Positions 43,229-53,854 of a stretch of 64,000 bases of DNA are shown here, in pieces. Position numbers and translations under genes: made by a program. This stretch comes from Syntrophomonas palmitatica JCM 14374. Its GTDB lineage: Bacteria; Bacillota; Syntrophomonadia; Syntrophomonadales; Syntrophomonadaceae. The notes under the pieces are model-generated. The model ran no database searches. It was not told the DNA's origin and saw only the letters and a program-made list of their open reading frames with translations. Positions within the stretch are counted from its first letter, which is position 1, and each line of letters starts with the position of its first letter. The stretch covers positions 32,430 through 96,429 of the forward strand of contig NZ_BBCE01000011.1 of assembly GCF_001311885.1 (NCBI RefSeq). The letters are read 5' to 3'.

Positions 43229-46006
43229 TTATAATTGCTCCACCACGGTGCTGCAGCGTTTACACAGTGTAGGGTGCTGGTGGTTTTCGCCTACTGAAGT
43301 ATCGATTATCCAGCAGCGTTCACATTTTTCCCCTGAGGCGGCAGCGACTTTAACCCAGACCCCGTCTACGCCTTCGAGACTGGTAGCATCAGCAGGCCTG
43401 TTTTTAGCATCTTTTATTTCTAAAGCTGATACAATTAATATTTTATCCATATTCGGAGTCTTGTTTAGTATTCCCATCCACTTATCATCAGCATATATCT
43501 CAACACGGGCTCCCAGAGAATGGCCAATTGCCTTGCGGCCGCGAGCTTCTTCCAGAGACTTGGTTACGACCTCGCGCAGGGCCAATACCTGGTTCATGCG
43601 CGTCTCAAGTTCATCATTCAAATAATCATCGTGAACCTTTGGCCAATCAAGAAGCTGCACACTGACAGGGTCTGTATCTCTCCTTAAATACCTCCAGACT
43701 TCCTCAGTGGTGAAGGCCAGGACTGGAGCCAGTATGGTCGCCAACGCATTGATGATATCGTAGAGTACATTCTGAGCGGCCCTACGTTCCGGATCCTGGG
43801 GCAATGAACAATACAGTTTATCTTTCAGAATATCAAAGTAGATGGTACTTAGGTCAATCGTGCAGAAATTATGCACGGAATGAAAAACTACATGAAATTC
43901 ATATTCGTCATAGGCTTTGCTTACCCGTCTCACCAATTTATCTAGTTTGAGCAAGGCCCACTTATCCAATTCTGTAAGCTGGGCATATTCCATACGGTCT
44001 CTTTCCGGGTCAAAATCATACAGGTTCCCGAGTATGAAGCGGCAAGTGTTTCTAATTTTACGATAGGCCTCGGCACTCTGACGAATTATGTTATTTGATA
44101 CTGAAACATCATTGCGATAATCTGCGGAAGCCACCCAGAGCCTGAGTATATCAGCCCCCATTTCGTTAATCATCTTTAAAGGATCAACCACATTGCCCAG
44201 AGATTTGGACATTTTGTAACCCTGTTCGTCAACCAGAAAACCATGGGTTAGTACCTGACGATACGGTGCTTGGCCGCGCACAGCCACCGCAGTCGATAAT
44301 GAGGAGTTAAACCAACCCCGGTGCTGGTCACTGCCCTCCAGGTATAAATCCGCAGGCCACCTCAGTTCGGAATAACTCTCCAGTACCGCCATGTGGCTGG
44401 ACCCTGAATCAAACCAAACATCCATGATGTCGGTTTCCTTTCGAAAATCGCTGCTGCCGCAGTTTTCACATTTTGCTCCTTCCGGAAGCAGGTGCGCCGC
44501 CGGTTCGGCAAACCAGATATCTGAGCCATGTTCCGCAAAAAGTTCGCTTATCCTGGTAATGGTCTGTTCATTGACCAGCGTTTGTCCACAGGATTCACAA
44601 TAGAATATGGGAATGGGAACACCCCAGGTCCTCTGCCGTGAAATACACCAGTCGCCGCGATCGCGAACCATGTTATAGATGCGGTCTCTTCCCCAGGAAG
44701 GAATCCAGCGAACCTTATCGATTTCTTCCAGTGCATTCTGTCTGAAACCATCTACAGAGGCAAACCATTGTTCAGTTGCGCGGAAAATAATAGGATTTTT
44801 ACATCTCCAGCAGTGAGGGTATTGATGTTCCACCTTGCTGGCTTTCAGAAGCGCATTCCTCTTTTCCAGTTCAGCGATTACATCTTTATTAGCGTCATGG
44901 ACATATAATCCCTCAAACTGGCCAGCCTGTGAAGTGAACCGGCCACGGTCATCTACCGGTGAAATTACTTCCAGATCGTATTCTTTTCCTACATAAAAGT
45001 CATCTTCGCCATGACCGGGAGCGGTATGCACACATCCGGTGCCTGCGTCCAGGGTTACATGCTCGCCCAATATTATGAGAGAATCACGTTCAAAAAAGGG
45101 ATGCCGGCAAACAGCTCTTTCCAAGGTTTTGCCCTTAAACTCAGCAATGATTTTATATTCGTTCCAGCCCAGGGCGGAAGCTACGGTTTCCAGTAATCCT
45201 TTGGCCGCCACATATTTTTCCGTTCCCGCTTCCAGCAATACATAATCGTATTCAGGATGAACACAGATAGCCGTATTAGCCGGCAGGGTCCAGGGAGTTG
45301 TGGTCCAAATGATAACAAACGCATCATCCGGCAAGAGTCCTTTGCCGTCCTTGACCTTAAATTTTACATATATTGAAGGCGAAGTTTTATCATTGTATTC
45401 AACTTCAGCTTCCGCTAGTGCGGTTTCACAATCAGCACACCAGTATACGGGTTTCAGCCCTTTATATATGTACCCTTTGCGGGCCATTTCTCCGAAAACC
45501 TTGATCTGAATCGCCTCAAACTGAGGATTCAAAGTGAGATATGGATGTTCCCAGTCTCCGCGTACACCCAGGCGGCGGAACTGTTCCCGCTGGGTGTTTA
45601 CATATTTCAGGGCATATTCTTTGCAATGTTTGCGAAACTCCAGAACATCAGTGCGATGACGGTCTATCCCCAGACTCTTAATAGCCTGCTGCTCAATGGG
45701 CAGTCCATGGGTATCCCAACCTGGTACATATGGGGAATCATAACCGGCCATAGACCTTTGTTTTACAATAATATCCTTTAATACTTTATTAAGTGTATGG
45801 CCCAGATGAATATCGCCATTAGCATAGGGAGGTCCATCATGTAATATGAATTTTTCCCGCCCTTTATTTTTATTTTGAATTTGTTGGTATATATTGATTT
45901 CATCCCAAAATTTCAGAATTTCAGGTTCCCTGGTGGGCAGATTTGCCCGCATGGGAAATTCTGTTTGAGGAAGATTGATACTGGCGTCATATTTGCCTTT
46001 TGCCAT
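43229..46006 (-). CDS. ileS: Isoleucyl-tRNA synthetase
   Basis: A 925-residue class Ia synthetase that charges isoleucine to its tRNA. The signatures are PPYANGDIHLGH (the HIGH motif) and GYKMSKSLGN (KMSKS). The CP1 editing domain lies between them (WTTTPWTLPANTA). The C-terminal zinc finger has CERCW and CKRC. The start is ATG 46006 with AAAGGCGG upstream; the longer in-frame start at 46051 lies inside the T-box terminator. The gene is intact. It is controlled by the T-box leader directly upstream. Confidence 0.97.
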   Translation of the reverse strand: MAKGKYDASINLPQTEFPMRANLPTREPEILKFWDEINIYQQIQNKNKGREKFILHDGPPYANGDIHLGHTLNKVLKDIIVKQRSMAGYDSPYVPGWDTHGLPIEQQAIKSLGIDRHRTDVLEFRKHCKEYALKYVNTQREQFRRLGVRGDWEHPYLTLNPQFEAIQIKVFGEMARKGYIYKGLKPVYWCADCETALAEAEVEYNDKTSPSIYVKFKVKDGKGLLPDDAFVIIWTTTPWTLPANTAICVHPEYDYVLLEAGTEKYVAAKGLLETVASALGWNEYKIIAEFKGKTLERAVCRHPFFERDSLIILGEHVTLDAGTGCVHTAPGHGEDDFYVGKEYDLEVISPVDDRGRFTSQAGQFEGLYVHDANKDVIAELEKRNALLKASKVEHQYPHCWRCKNPIIFRATEQWFASVDGFRQNALEEIDKVRWIPSWGRDRIYNMVRDRGDWCISRQRTWGVPIPIFYCESCGQTLVNEQTITRISELFAEHGSDIWFAEPAAHLLPEGAKCENCGSSDFRKETDIMDVWFDSGSSHMAVLESYSELRWPADLYLEGSDQHRGWFNSSLSTAVAVRGQAPYRQVLTHGFLVDEQGYKMSKSLGNVVDPLKMINEMGADILRLWVASADYRNDVSVSNNIIRQSAEAYRKIRNTCRFILGNLYDFDPERDRMEYAQLTELDKWALLKLDKLVRRVSKAYDEYEFHVVFHSVHNFCTIDLSTIYFDILKDKLYCSLPQDPERRAAQNVLYDIINALATILAPVLAFTTEEVWRYLRRDTDPVSVQLLDWPKVHDDYLNDELETRMNQVLALREVVTKSLEEARGRKAIGHSLGARVEIYADDKWMGILNKTPNMDKILIVSALEIKDAKNRPADATSLEGVDGVWVKVAAASGEKCERCWIIDTSVGENHQHPTLCKRCSTVVEQL

Positions 46007-46030
46007 TACGAAAACCGCCTTTCGATAAAA

Positions 46031-46285
46031 TAAAAAATTAATACCTTCCATCCCCAGGGACGAAAGGTATTCTTCCGCGGTACCACCCTAATAATCCCCG
46101 CAAGCGCAGGAATCACTTGGACTCTTTAACGTGAGTAACGTTCCCCCCTACACTGCTTTGCAAGCATGATTCGGAAGGAATAACTCCAGGGTGATCTTCA
46201 TTTTAACAGCAGCGCCCGGTTTCCAGCTTCCCCGGACTCTCTGATCCTGCTTTATTAAAACTACTGTCCCGTTCATCGTTTTTAA
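46031..46285 (-). ncRNA. T-box riboswitch (isoleucine) upstream of ileS
   Basis: The diagnostic T-box sequence AGGGTGGTACCGCGG is on the minus strand at 46089-46075. It is followed by a terminator hairpin (AATACCTT paired with AAGGTATT, 46071-46040) and a T run. A candidate specifier codon ATC (isoleucine) lies at 46195-46193 within GAAGATCACCC. Uncharged tRNA-Ile would favour the antiterminator and allow ileS expression. The gap 46286-46514 between this leader and the chemotaxis gene is AT-rich and must hold the two divergent promoters; none is clear enough to call. Confidence 0.92.
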
Positions 46286-46514
46286 AAATTTGTTTCATTA
46301 TTGTTCCAAAATCTTTTATATTTTATCACAGGGTTTAATGTGAAACACTGATTCTTACTTGATTTCTGACTCTAATTCTACCCTATCAGGTTATTACATA
46401 TACTATAATAGTTAATATATACCACTAATTTGCTATTTGGCAGGAAAACCAATTTTTTTGCCGAATATCCAATTGAACAATATTTAGAGAGAGATAATTT
46501 TAGGGGGAACTGAT

Positions 46515-47792
46515 TTGGAGACCAACAATGACAGCAAGAAAAGAGGTATGGTTTTAAAGGTAGTTTTTCGTTCTGGTTTTGGAGCAGCGATTCTCGGCGT
46601 AATAATCGGGATTGGTGTGTTAAAATGTCCCCAATTTAACCCGGTTATTTTCTGTTGTATTTTGGCGGGAATTGGTGGTTGTTTTATTGGCTTATATTCT
46701 TCCAGCCAGAATATGAAGGAGTTCGTAGATCCTTCACTCACAATGGCCGAATTCGCCCGTAAAGTGGCTGATGGTGATTTAACGCAGCAAATATCAGGTA
46801 TAACCGATGGCTACATGGCAGAGATTGCTGCCAGCCTTAATACTATGACCTCAAGGCTCAGGGAATTAATTACCCAGACCAATGATGTAAGTGAAATGGT
46901 AGTGGCTTCTTCACAGACTTTGCTGGCTTTATCACAGGAAACCGGCGCGGCCGCTCAGGATGTGGTTTATTCTACCAGCCAGATTTCAGCCGGAGCAGAT
47001 AGTCAGTCTGATTCTACCAACGCTATAACCGAGATGATTGTTAATCTGGCTGAAGTTATTACTACTGTTGCTGATAACACCCAAAACAGTGTTGAACTGT
47101 CCGTCAATACACAAAATGCCATCCAAGAAGGTGTCAAAGCCGTCCAGATACAGAATGCTAAAATGGAAGCCTCATATCAAGCTATTGAAGCGGTCAGTGA
47201 AGCGGTAGAACTGCTTGACAGCAATTCATCCAAAATCGAACAGATTGTTGAAGTAATCGGTTCAATAGCTGATCAAACCAACCTTTTAGCGCTGAATGCG
47301 GCTATAGAAGCCGCCAGGGCTGGTGAACACGGCAAAGGTTTTGCGGTTGTAGCTGAAGAAGTCAGAAAGCTGGCTGAACAATCAGCCCTATCAGCCCAGG
47401 AAATAGCCAGTCTCATAAAACAGATGCAGGCCAATACTCATGAAGTTGTAAACGATATGACCAATACCAAGAACGCTTACCAGGAACAAGCCGAAGCCAT
47501 TAATGCCACCAGTAAAATTTTTGCTACTATTGTCGGCTGCGTAAATAAGATAAATGATGAGATTCAGGAAATTTCGGCAGCTACCGAAGAGATGTCTGCT
47601 TCCACAGAAGAACTTGTTAACCGGGTCAAACACGTAGCCGCTATTACTCTGGAAACAGCGGCTAATTCAAAAGAAGTCAGCGCGCTGGCTGATCGCCAGG
47701 AACATTCCCTGGCCATAATGATTGAGGAAATTGAAAGATTAAACCAGAACACCGAGAAGATACAAAACCGGGTTCGGGCCTTCAATTTCTAG
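46515..47792 (+). CDS. Methyl-accepting chemotaxis protein without an extracytoplasmic sensor domain
   Basis: A 425-residue receptor. Two closely spaced membrane helices near the N-terminus ([14 protein letters not shown] and [18 protein letters not shown]) leave only a tiny external loop. They are followed by a HAMP-like stretch ([17 protein letters not shown]) and a long coiled-coil signalling domain. The highly conserved hairpin tip is [36 protein letters not shown]. It would signal to CheA/CheW and must sense something in the membrane or cytoplasm, or act through partners. The start is TTG 46515 with GGGGG eight bases upstream. It is a single gene. Confidence 0.92.
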   Translation: METNNDSKKRGMVLKVVFRSGFGAAILGVIIGIGVLKCPQFNPVIFCCILAGIGGCFIGLYSSSQNMKEFVDPSLTMAEFARKVADGDLTQQISGITDGYMAEIAASLNTMTSRLRELITQTNDVSEMVVASSQTLLALSQETGAAAQDVVYSTSQISAGADSQSDSTNAITEMIVNLAEVITTVADNTQNSVELSVNTQNAIQEGVKAVQIQNAKMEASYQAIEAVSEAVELLDSNSSKIEQIVEVIGSIADQTNLLALNAAIEAARAGEHGKGFAVVAEEVRKLAEQSALSAQEIASLIKQMQANTHEVVNDMTNTKNAYQEQAEAINATSKIFATIVGCVNKINDEIQEISAATEEMSASTEELVNRVKHVAAITLETAANSKEVSALADRQEHSLAIMIEEIERLNQNTEKIQNRVRAFNF

Positions 47793-47836
47793 TTATACAT
47801 GAATAGCAATTATTAATTAGTTCTAGAGTCTATCAG

Positions 47837-47868
47837 GGTGCGGTCAAACTTTAACCGCACCTTATTTA
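47837..47868. terminator. Rho-independent terminator between the MCP gene and nth
   Basis: The hairpin GGTGCGGT-CAAACTTTA-ACCGCACC at 47837-47861 is followed by TTATTTATT. It serves the chemotaxis gene and possibly the convergent nth gene. Confidence 0.75.
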
Positions 47869-47940
47869 TTGCCCATACTATAATTCAGCAGCGATTTGGT
47901 TATTAATTATATGCGTTCAGAACAGGATTCCATCTATACT

Positions 47941-48573
47941 TCAATCCATGTTTTGTTCGCAAATATCGTTTAAAATACAAATCCCGCAATTTGGTTTACG
48001 GGCTTTGCAAACCTGCCGGCCGTGAGCTATTAAGAGGTGATGTGCCTTCCCCCATTGCGCTGGAGCGATTTGTTCTTTCAGAGCAGCCTCCGTATGAGCT
48101 GGATTGTGGTCGGATACCAGGCCCAGACGGTATGCTACCCGCTGCACGTGAGTGTCAACCCCCAATCCTGGTTTATCGAAACCTACGGTCATAATTACAT
48201 TGGCGCTTTTTCTTCCCACTCCGGGCAGTTTTAATAAATCCTCAAAATTAGCCGGAACTTCGCCTTGATAATCCTCTGCCAGAACTGAAGCCATTTCCAG
48301 CAAATGGCGCGCCTTATTGCGGTATAAACCTACCCCACGTATCAATTCTTCTAATTCCTCCTGAGAGGCCTTAGCCATTTTATCTGGAGTTCCATACATC
48401 TTAAACAATTGTGGGGTTGCCTTATTGACCTGGTCATCATTGCTTTGCGCGGATAATACTACCGCTACCAGCAGTTCAAAGGTATTGGCAAAATTCAGCC
48501 TGGTGTCCGCGTCCGGATACTCTTCCTGCAGGTAAGATAATATTTTTTCGGTTCGGGTTGATTTTTTCTCCAT
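47941..48573 (-). CDS. nth: Endonuclease III (DNA glycosylase/AP lyase)
   Basis: A 210-residue base-excision repair enzyme removing oxidised pyrimidines. The helix-hairpin-helix, LPGVGRKSANVIM, carries the catalytic lysine, and GVDTHVQRVAYRLG carries the catalytic aspartate. The 4Fe-4S cluster cysteines have the exact Nth spacing C-x6-C-x2-C-x5-C in CKARKPNCGICILNDIC. ATG 48573 matches the family start; the longer frame to 48648 has no ribosome site. It stands alone, divergent from the EamA transporter. Confidence 0.94.
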   Translation of the reverse strand: MEKKSTRTEKILSYLQEEYPDADTRLNFANTFELLVAVVLSAQSNDDQVNKATPQLFKMYGTPDKMAKASQEELEELIRGVGLYRNKARHLLEMASVLAEDYQGEVPANFEDLLKLPGVGRKSANVIMTVGFDKPGLGVDTHVQRVAYRLGLVSDHNPAHTEAALKEQIAPAQWGKAHHLLIAHGRQVCKARKPNCGICILNDICEQNMD

Positions 48574-48725
48574 GGTTAATATTGAACCACGATTGAATCT
48601 TTGGCACAAGCTCTGGAGGTGTTTGATTGAATTGTTATCATTGGCCACGGTAATAATAAGATGGGCATAAATAATGAGAGGTATTGCAATCTAGGGAGGT
48701 TTGTTTCTTCAGGGGCCGCAGGGAG

Positions 48726-49616
48726 GTGAATACCGTCAGCACCAGAACACGGGCCGAATTGGTTATGTTCGTAATTGCCTTTATATGGGGAGCAAGCTTT
48801 GTGATGGTAAAAGATGCTCTCTATGAAATCGGGCCTTTTCTATTTCTGGGCCTGCGTTTCCTGCTGGCTTTCATTATTCTGGCTGCTCTGGCCTGGCATA
48901 GTATGAAAATAATCCGAATTACAACGGTTTCCTATGGTTGTTTATTGGGAATATTTTTGTTGGCCGGCTATGTTTTTCAGACCGTAGGTTTAAAATATAC
49001 GACTGCTTCCAATGCTGGTTTTATATCTGGTATTAACGTGGTATTAGTCCCGATAATATATACCATTTTCCAAAGAACCCTGCCGGAATTAAAAACCATA
49101 CTTACAGTACTTGCTGCCCTGGCCGGGCTGTTCTTCTTATCATTCCCTTCTAACTCACTGCGTCTTTCATACGGAGACTTTCTGGTGCTCTTGTCCGCTT
49201 TCGGGTTCGCTTTTCATATCGTTTGTGTGGACCGGTTTTCTCATCACCACAATGCTGTGGCTATTACTGCTGTGCAGATTTTATTCGTGGGCATAATGTC
49301 TTTAATTGTTGGGTTAAGCAGCGAGCCATGGCCTGGTCATATCAGCGCCCGTCTGGGCGGAGACCTGCTGGTCACCTCTGTTTTCGCCACTTCTCTGGCA
49401 TTTCTGATGCAAAATGCCCTGCAAAAATACAGCACCCCCACACGCTTTGCAATTGTTTTAACTACTGAGCCGGTTTTTGCGGCTGTAGTAGCCTATATCT
49501 GGGCAGGAGAATCATTTACTTACAGGGCGCTGGGTGGAGCCGCACTTATATTGGGATCTATGTTAATCTCCATATTGACCCGTAAACCAAAAGAACCCAC
49601 GGTAGAACAGATTTAG
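48726..49616 (+). CDS. EamA/DMT family transporter
   Basis: A 296-residue membrane protein with about ten helices, made of two EamA repeats. Family signatures are IAFIWGASFVMVKDAL in the first repeat and ALQKYSTPTRFAIVLTTEPVFAAV in the second. It probably exports a metabolite; the substrate is unknown. The start is uncertain: GTG 48726 is in frame and gives the usual short N-terminus, but its ribosome site (GGGAG) is too close. A TTG at 48684 would add 14 residues. Confidence 0.85.
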   Translation: MNTVSTRTRAELVMFVIAFIWGASFVMVKDALYEIGPFLFLGLRFLLAFIILAALAWHSMKIIRITTVSYGCLLGIFLLAGYVFQTVGLKYTTASNAGFISGINVVLVPIIYTIFQRTLPELKTILTVLAALAGLFFLSFPSNSLRLSYGDFLVLLSAFGFAFHIVCVDRFSHHHNAVAITAVQILFVGIMSLIVGLSSEPWPGHISARLGGDLLVTSVFATSLAFLMQNALQKYSTPTRFAIVLTTEPVFAAVVAYIWAGESFTYRALGGAALILGSMLISILTRKPKEPTVEQI

Positions 49617-49694
49617 CTCTGTTATTAACATAGTTGTTACTATATTACTCACTCAATATAACTCCATGTTATAATTTTTATGGGGGGAGTATAC

Positions 49695-50690
49695 ATGGAG
49701 ATCAGAGATATATGGGGAAACGGCCATCTCATTCAGTTTAAGAACATATATATCATTAAGACCTTTATGCCTTTTCCGCTTAAAGAAACCAATGCTTTTT
49801 TAGCAGAGTCTCCAGATGGCTGGATTGTAATTGATTGCGGAGTCAATCTGGAAGTGAACCGGGAACAATGGAACCTTGCTCTTGCAGAGATTGGGATTAA
49901 TTATAAAATGATTAAGGGCATCTATCTTACCCATTACCATCATGACCATCTAGGATTGGCGGGTTGGCTGCAACAAAAATGTGAAGTGCCGGTTTACCTG
50001 CCTCCTGAAGATTTCAACACCTACCACCGTTTTATAATCAGTGATGATTATTTTACCATGATTCGAAACGATTGTATTAGGGCTGGCTGGACTGACGATC
50101 TAATCCATGACCTTACTACAGATATGAACAGCATTGACAGCATGATCCGTCCTTATCCGCAATTAACCCCCTGGCAAAAAGATAATAATCTGCAGCTGGG
50201 CGAGGACAATTACCAGGTGATGCGACTTCCCGGTCATACCGATGGACATATCATTTTATTTAATGAAAAGGACGGTATTTTATTTACAGGCGATAATGTA
50301 GTTCCCCATACGATCCTGCATTTAAGCGACTGGCCCCACATGAAAATATATGACCCAATGACGGAACACATTAAGGTTCTGGACAACCTGGCCAGCCTGA
50401 AAATTCATTATTGTATCCCGGGACATGGCAAGCTATTTGAAAATTTTGCAGAACGTTTACACATTATTAAACAACATCATGAACGCCGCAAGGAAAAGGT
50501 CTTATCCGCACTTACTTCGCCGACTACAGCCTGGGGCCTGTCCAACCGGGCCTTTCCAGATAATCAGTATATACATATTAAGCGTCTTTTCCTGGCAGAG
50601 ACTTTGGCTTACCTGCAGGCTCTTGTAACCGAAGGACAGGTGCATAAAGACGAATCCGGCAAGCAAATAGTATACTGGAGTGGTAATTAA
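49695..50690 (+). CDS. MBL-fold metallo-hydrolase
   Basis: A 331-residue metallo-beta-lactamase-fold enzyme. The metal site is complete: THYHHDH (residues 79-85), the later histidine in RLPGHTDGH, the bridging aspartate in LFTGDNVV, and the last histidine in IPGHGK. A C-terminal helical extension resembles the LACTB2/hydrolase-type tail found in thioesterase-like members. The precise substrate cannot be read. GGGGGAG lies five bases before ATG 49695. It converges with the DUF167 gene, overlapping it by four bases. Confidence 0.87.
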   Translation: MEIRDIWGNGHLIQFKNIYIIKTFMPFPLKETNAFLAESPDGWIVIDCGVNLEVNREQWNLALAEIGINYKMIKGIYLTHYHHDHLGLAGWLQQKCEVPVYLPPEDFNTYHRFIISDDYFTMIRNDCIRAGWTDDLIHDLTTDMNSIDSMIRPYPQLTPWQKDNNLQLGEDNYQVMRLPGHTDGHIILFNEKDGILFTGDNVVPHTILHLSDWPHMKIYDPMTEHIKVLDNLASLKIHYCIPGHGKLFENFAERLHIIKQHHERRKEKVLSALTSPTTAWGLSNRAFPDNQYIHIKRLFLAETLAYLQALVTEGQVHKDESGKQIVYWSGN

Positions 50691-50983
50691 GAAATGAGGT
50701 TTGAAATTATGTTAAGGAATGTATTCTTATCCATACCGTAAATCTCAAGCAGTTTGTGACGAGAGCTATCGCCTTTGAGGAGGGTAATATTTTTTTTCGG
50801 CAGCTTAAGTACATCAGCCAGAAAATCCAGCAGGGCGCGGTTGGCCTCCCCTTCCACTGGAGGCGCCGCTAATTTTATTTTTAAAGCCCCATCATGTTCC
50901 CCCACTACCTGATTGCGGGAAGCGCGCGGCTGAACCTTAACTTCAATTTTCAAAGTGTTGCCGGTTTCAGTTATTCTGAGCAT
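50687..50983 (-). CDS. DUF167 family protein (YggU-like)
   Basis: A 98-residue DUF167 protein. The family pattern is VKVQPRASRNQVVG, LKIKLAAPPVEGEANRAL and LLKGDSSRHKLLEI. The structure is known from homologues but the function is not. It starts inside the end of divIVA (13-base overlap) and belongs to the division-gene block, where it is often found between yggT and divIVA. Confidence 0.88.
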   Translation of the reverse strand: MLRITETGNTLKIEVKVQPRASRNQVVGEHDGALKIKLAAPPVEGEANRALLDFLADVLKLPKKNITLLKGDSSRHKLLEIYGMDKNTFLNIISNLIS

Positions 50984-51477
50984 TGCTCTCCCACTGTGGA
51001 GGCTTCTAGTTTCTCCATCAGTTCCTTAAGGTCTTTGCTAAAGAAAAAGGCCGAAAGTTCTTCCATTTTACGTTGGTTTTTTTCCACAATCTCCATCTGG
51101 CCGAGTAACTGTCCCTTTAAATCCGCACTGAAAACCCCCAATCTTTTGATTAAATCCTGGTATAAACTGAACACTTCAGCAATCCTTCTTTTAGATTCTT
51201 CCATTATTATGGCTGCTTCCCGGCGTGCATTGCTTTTAACATCTTCCGCGGTCTGCTGCGCCAGGATCAGGCTGTTATTCATAGTTTCCTCTAGTTTTCG
51301 ATATTTCTGCAGTTCGTACTCCAGTCTCTGCATATTATCACGCAGAGTGGCATTTTCGCTGTATAATTTCTCGTAATCTTGGGCTACCTGGAGAAGAAAA
51401 TTGTTCACTTCATTACTGTCATAGCCACGAAGCGATTTCCCGAACTGCTGGTTGCGAATCTCCACTGCCGTAATCAC
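50971..51477 (-). CDS. divIVA: DivIVA family cell division protein
   Basis: A 168-residue polar or septal scaffold. The N-terminal lipid-binding block, FGKSLRGYDSNEVNNFL, is typical, followed by long coiled coils. Tandem GTG codons stand at 51480 and 51477; GGGAGGG suits the second better (seven bases). It sits downstream of the U32 peptidase gene and just upstream of DUF167. It should bind curved membrane and recruit division or sporulation partners. Confidence 0.9.
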   Translation of the reverse strand: MITAVEIRNQQFGKSLRGYDSNEVNNFLLQVAQDYEKLYSENATLRDNMQRLEYELQKYRKLEETMNNSLILAQQTAEDVKSNARREAAIIMEESKRRIAEVFSLYQDLIKRLGVFSADLKGQLLGQMEIVEKNQRKMEELSAFFFSKDLKELMEKLEASTVGEQCSE

Positions 51478-51517
51478 CACGTACCCTCCCCATTCTTAAT
51501 TATAAATATCACTCGTA

Positions 51518-53430
51518 TCAAATCCCTGCTTTGCTTTTGTGTATCCATGGCACTGCAGCCAAACCTTCCGGGGATAATCTAAGGAGGCGGTTAAAGTTAT
51601 CTGCCTGGCCGCCTGTTGGGTTTTGAGCGTCCCGCAAGGCTTGCCGGTATATTTTGAAAACCTCTATAAGCTTTTCCGCAGGGTAGTATTGACACTCCAA
51701 TCTGAAATGATTGATTCCATTTTGCAGCAATTCATTCAAATATGGAAGCAAACATAGATCATAAGGGTAGAAAATATAATTGCGGCACTTTTCATCTGTG
51801 AATATCTTATAGTTTTGAGCGAATTCATCCTGCAATTTATAATGATCGTTCAAGCATTTGCTTCCGCAGCTTTCCTGATCCTCCTCAGATAAAACCCGGG
51901 CCAGGCACAGGTCGGTTATCATACCGCACAGGGCCCATGAACCATCATTTCGAGTTCAACCGGGGATTGACAATTTAATATGTCTTTAATCCTGCCGGCA
52001 TCCAGTTCCGGCGATATAGTCAGTCGTTTTAAGCCATTATTCAATAAAAAACCTGCGGCTGCGGTATTACTCAGGTTTAAGCCGTATCCTCCCCATATGT
52101 TATATCCATAGTCTCTGGCCAATTTTAAACTGCCATAATCATTAACCATTACAGCCAATACATTAATTCCTCTTATGTTCTCTAAAGCAATGCGAATATC
52201 TGGCAGATCGTTTTGGGCCACTATCCTGGGGAGTTCAACCACAAGTCCTGTATTAAGACCTTCCAGTTGCCGGGCAGCTTCTTGTATTCTGCCAAACGAT
52301 TTCTGACCCTTTAACTGCCTGATCCCTTCCCATTCCATAATTACTGTTTCTAATTCCGGGCTTAGCAGTTCTGGTATAACACGGGGATCATGCAGTTTTA
52401 CACTTAGCTGCCCCGATTTTTCTAATGTTATAGGGCGGTGCTCAAAATCATCTGTCTTAAGGCGTTCCAACCTCAGCGCAGTGCTAATGAAAACAGGTTC
52501 TCTTGCTCCACTTAGGCCTATAGCGTCTATCTCCGGTCTGCCATAAAGATTGCCGGTGCAAAAATCCCGTATTTTATTTTCTTCCAGGCGGCTGTGTGCT
52601 GCTAGAGCGCCTTCACCCTGTTTGTTAATGGCATTATCTAGCGCTTCGCGGTAGCAGGTTATGAGATGGGCAATATATTCGGCCCCGCGCATTCTTCCTT
52701 CAATTTTAAAGGATGCCACCCCTGCCTCAATCAAGTCCTGTATATGGTTGACCAGACAGAGGTCATTATGAGCAAGATAATACTTCATTTCTCCGGCGGG
52801 AATACCATTAGCTACGCTGTACGGCCAACGGCAGGGCTTTAAACAACGCCCCCGGTTACCGCTCTCTCCTGCCATAAAACTGCTCATGTAACACTGACCG
52901 GCATGGGACACACAGAGATCGCCATGCGCAAAATATTCTATACTGAGCCTGGTTGAATGATGAATATCTTTTATTTCTTGTAAAGAAAGATTTTTAGATA
53001 AAATAGCTCGGGAAAATCCCCATTCTTCAAGCAATGCAGCCGCTGCACCATTAGCTATGCCCATTTGAACACTGGCATGAATAGGTATCTGCAAGTTAAG
53101 CTCCTTATGCAGTTGAGCTATAGCCAGGTCTTGAATAATTACTGCATCCGCGCCAATATCATTAATGAATACCAGATAATCTTGCAGTTCTTCCAATTCT
53201 GCTTGATAGTAGAGATTATTGACCGTAATATAAAGTTTTTTGCTCCTTTGATGCAGGTATTCGCATGCATCGCGCAGTTCAGAATCGGAAAAATTATATT
53301 CCGGGCGCAGCATACGCATATTAAACCGTTTGCCGCCAAGATATACCGCATCAGCTCCAGCAGCTACCGCCGCAACCATTACATCCCATTTGCCGGCTGG
53401 CGCCAACAGTTCGATTTCTGCTTTGATCAT
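51518..53430 (-). CDS. U32 family peptidase, one frame break
   Basis: A long U32 (YhbU/RlhA-like) protein. The U32 signature is in AHGDLCVSHAGQCYMSSFMAG, followed by GNRGRCLKPCRWPY with its cysteines. The N-terminus (ELLAPAGKWDVMVAAVAAGADAVYLGG) is the usual TIM-barrel start. The frame stops after HGPCAV. The next frame begins MITDLC and carries the rest of the domain with several cysteines. Reading CCCC for CCC at 51931-51933 gives HGPLCGMITDLC and about 637 residues, normal for the long Firmicute form. Family members take part in tRNA or rRNA hydroxylation, with the peptidase name largely historical. Confidence 0.87.
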
Positions 53431-53501
53431 TACTAAAACTCCCTGATTTTATATTGAAAAAAAAGCTCTGACCATAAAAAACTGCAAAATTAAACAAAAA
53501 T

Positions 53502-53562
53502 ATAAGGCGCAAAACGTGAGGTGTTATTATTTTACCTTAACCCCTCAGGCCTTACGCCTTAT
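53502..53562 (-). terminator. Terminator-like inverted repeat after yggT
   Basis: ATAAGGCG (53502-53509) pairs with CGCCTTAT (53555-53562), with a partly paired interior. On the minus strand it is followed by AT-rich sequence with T runs. It probably ends the yggS-sepF-proC-yggT transcript before the U32 gene. Confidence 0.5.
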
Positions 53563-53567
53563 AAAGG

Positions 53568-53831
53568 CTAAAATCTGATGATACTGGCTGCAAGGCTCTG
53601 CACCGCCTGGATAATAAAAAATACCAGTATGGGTGAAAAATCAATCCCGCCAGCTGCAGGCACTATTCTTCGAAAAGGGGCCATAACCGGTTCAGTAACA
53701 TCATAAATAAATTTAATCACCGGTTTATAGGGATCATGTCTGATAAAGGAAAGCAAACAACGCACAACGATGAGCCACTTCAGAATTTCCAGGGCCATAT
53801 AGACAATTCCGCCAAAACTAAAAGATGCCAT
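53568..53831 (-). CDS. YggT family membrane protein
   Basis: An 87-residue YggT protein with two membrane helices (a first one around LEILKWLIVVRCLLSF and a second around ILVFFIIQAVQSLAASII). Between them lies the conserved YDVTEPVMAPFRRIVP loop. Function is unclear; homologues affect division or osmotic tolerance. ATG 53831 has AGGA eight bases upstream. The gene lies directly after proC in a conserved division-gene neighbourhood. Confidence 0.9.
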   Translation of the reverse strand: MASFSFGGIVYMALEILKWLIVVRCLLSFIRHDPYKPVIKFIYDVTEPVMAPFRRIVPAAGGIDFSPILVFFIIQAVQSLAASIIRF

Positions 53832-53854
53832 CGTTATTATCCTGCCTCCCAAAT

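Noticed and set aside
46440..46500. A sigma-28 promoter for the chemotaxis receptor (GCCGAATAT)
   Set aside because: The -10 has an extra base and no TAAA lies at the required spacing.
51518..51922. A separate small cysteine-rich gene downstream of the U32 peptidase
   Set aside because: The MITDLC segment continues the U32 domain after a one-base shift, and the combined length fits the long U32 form.
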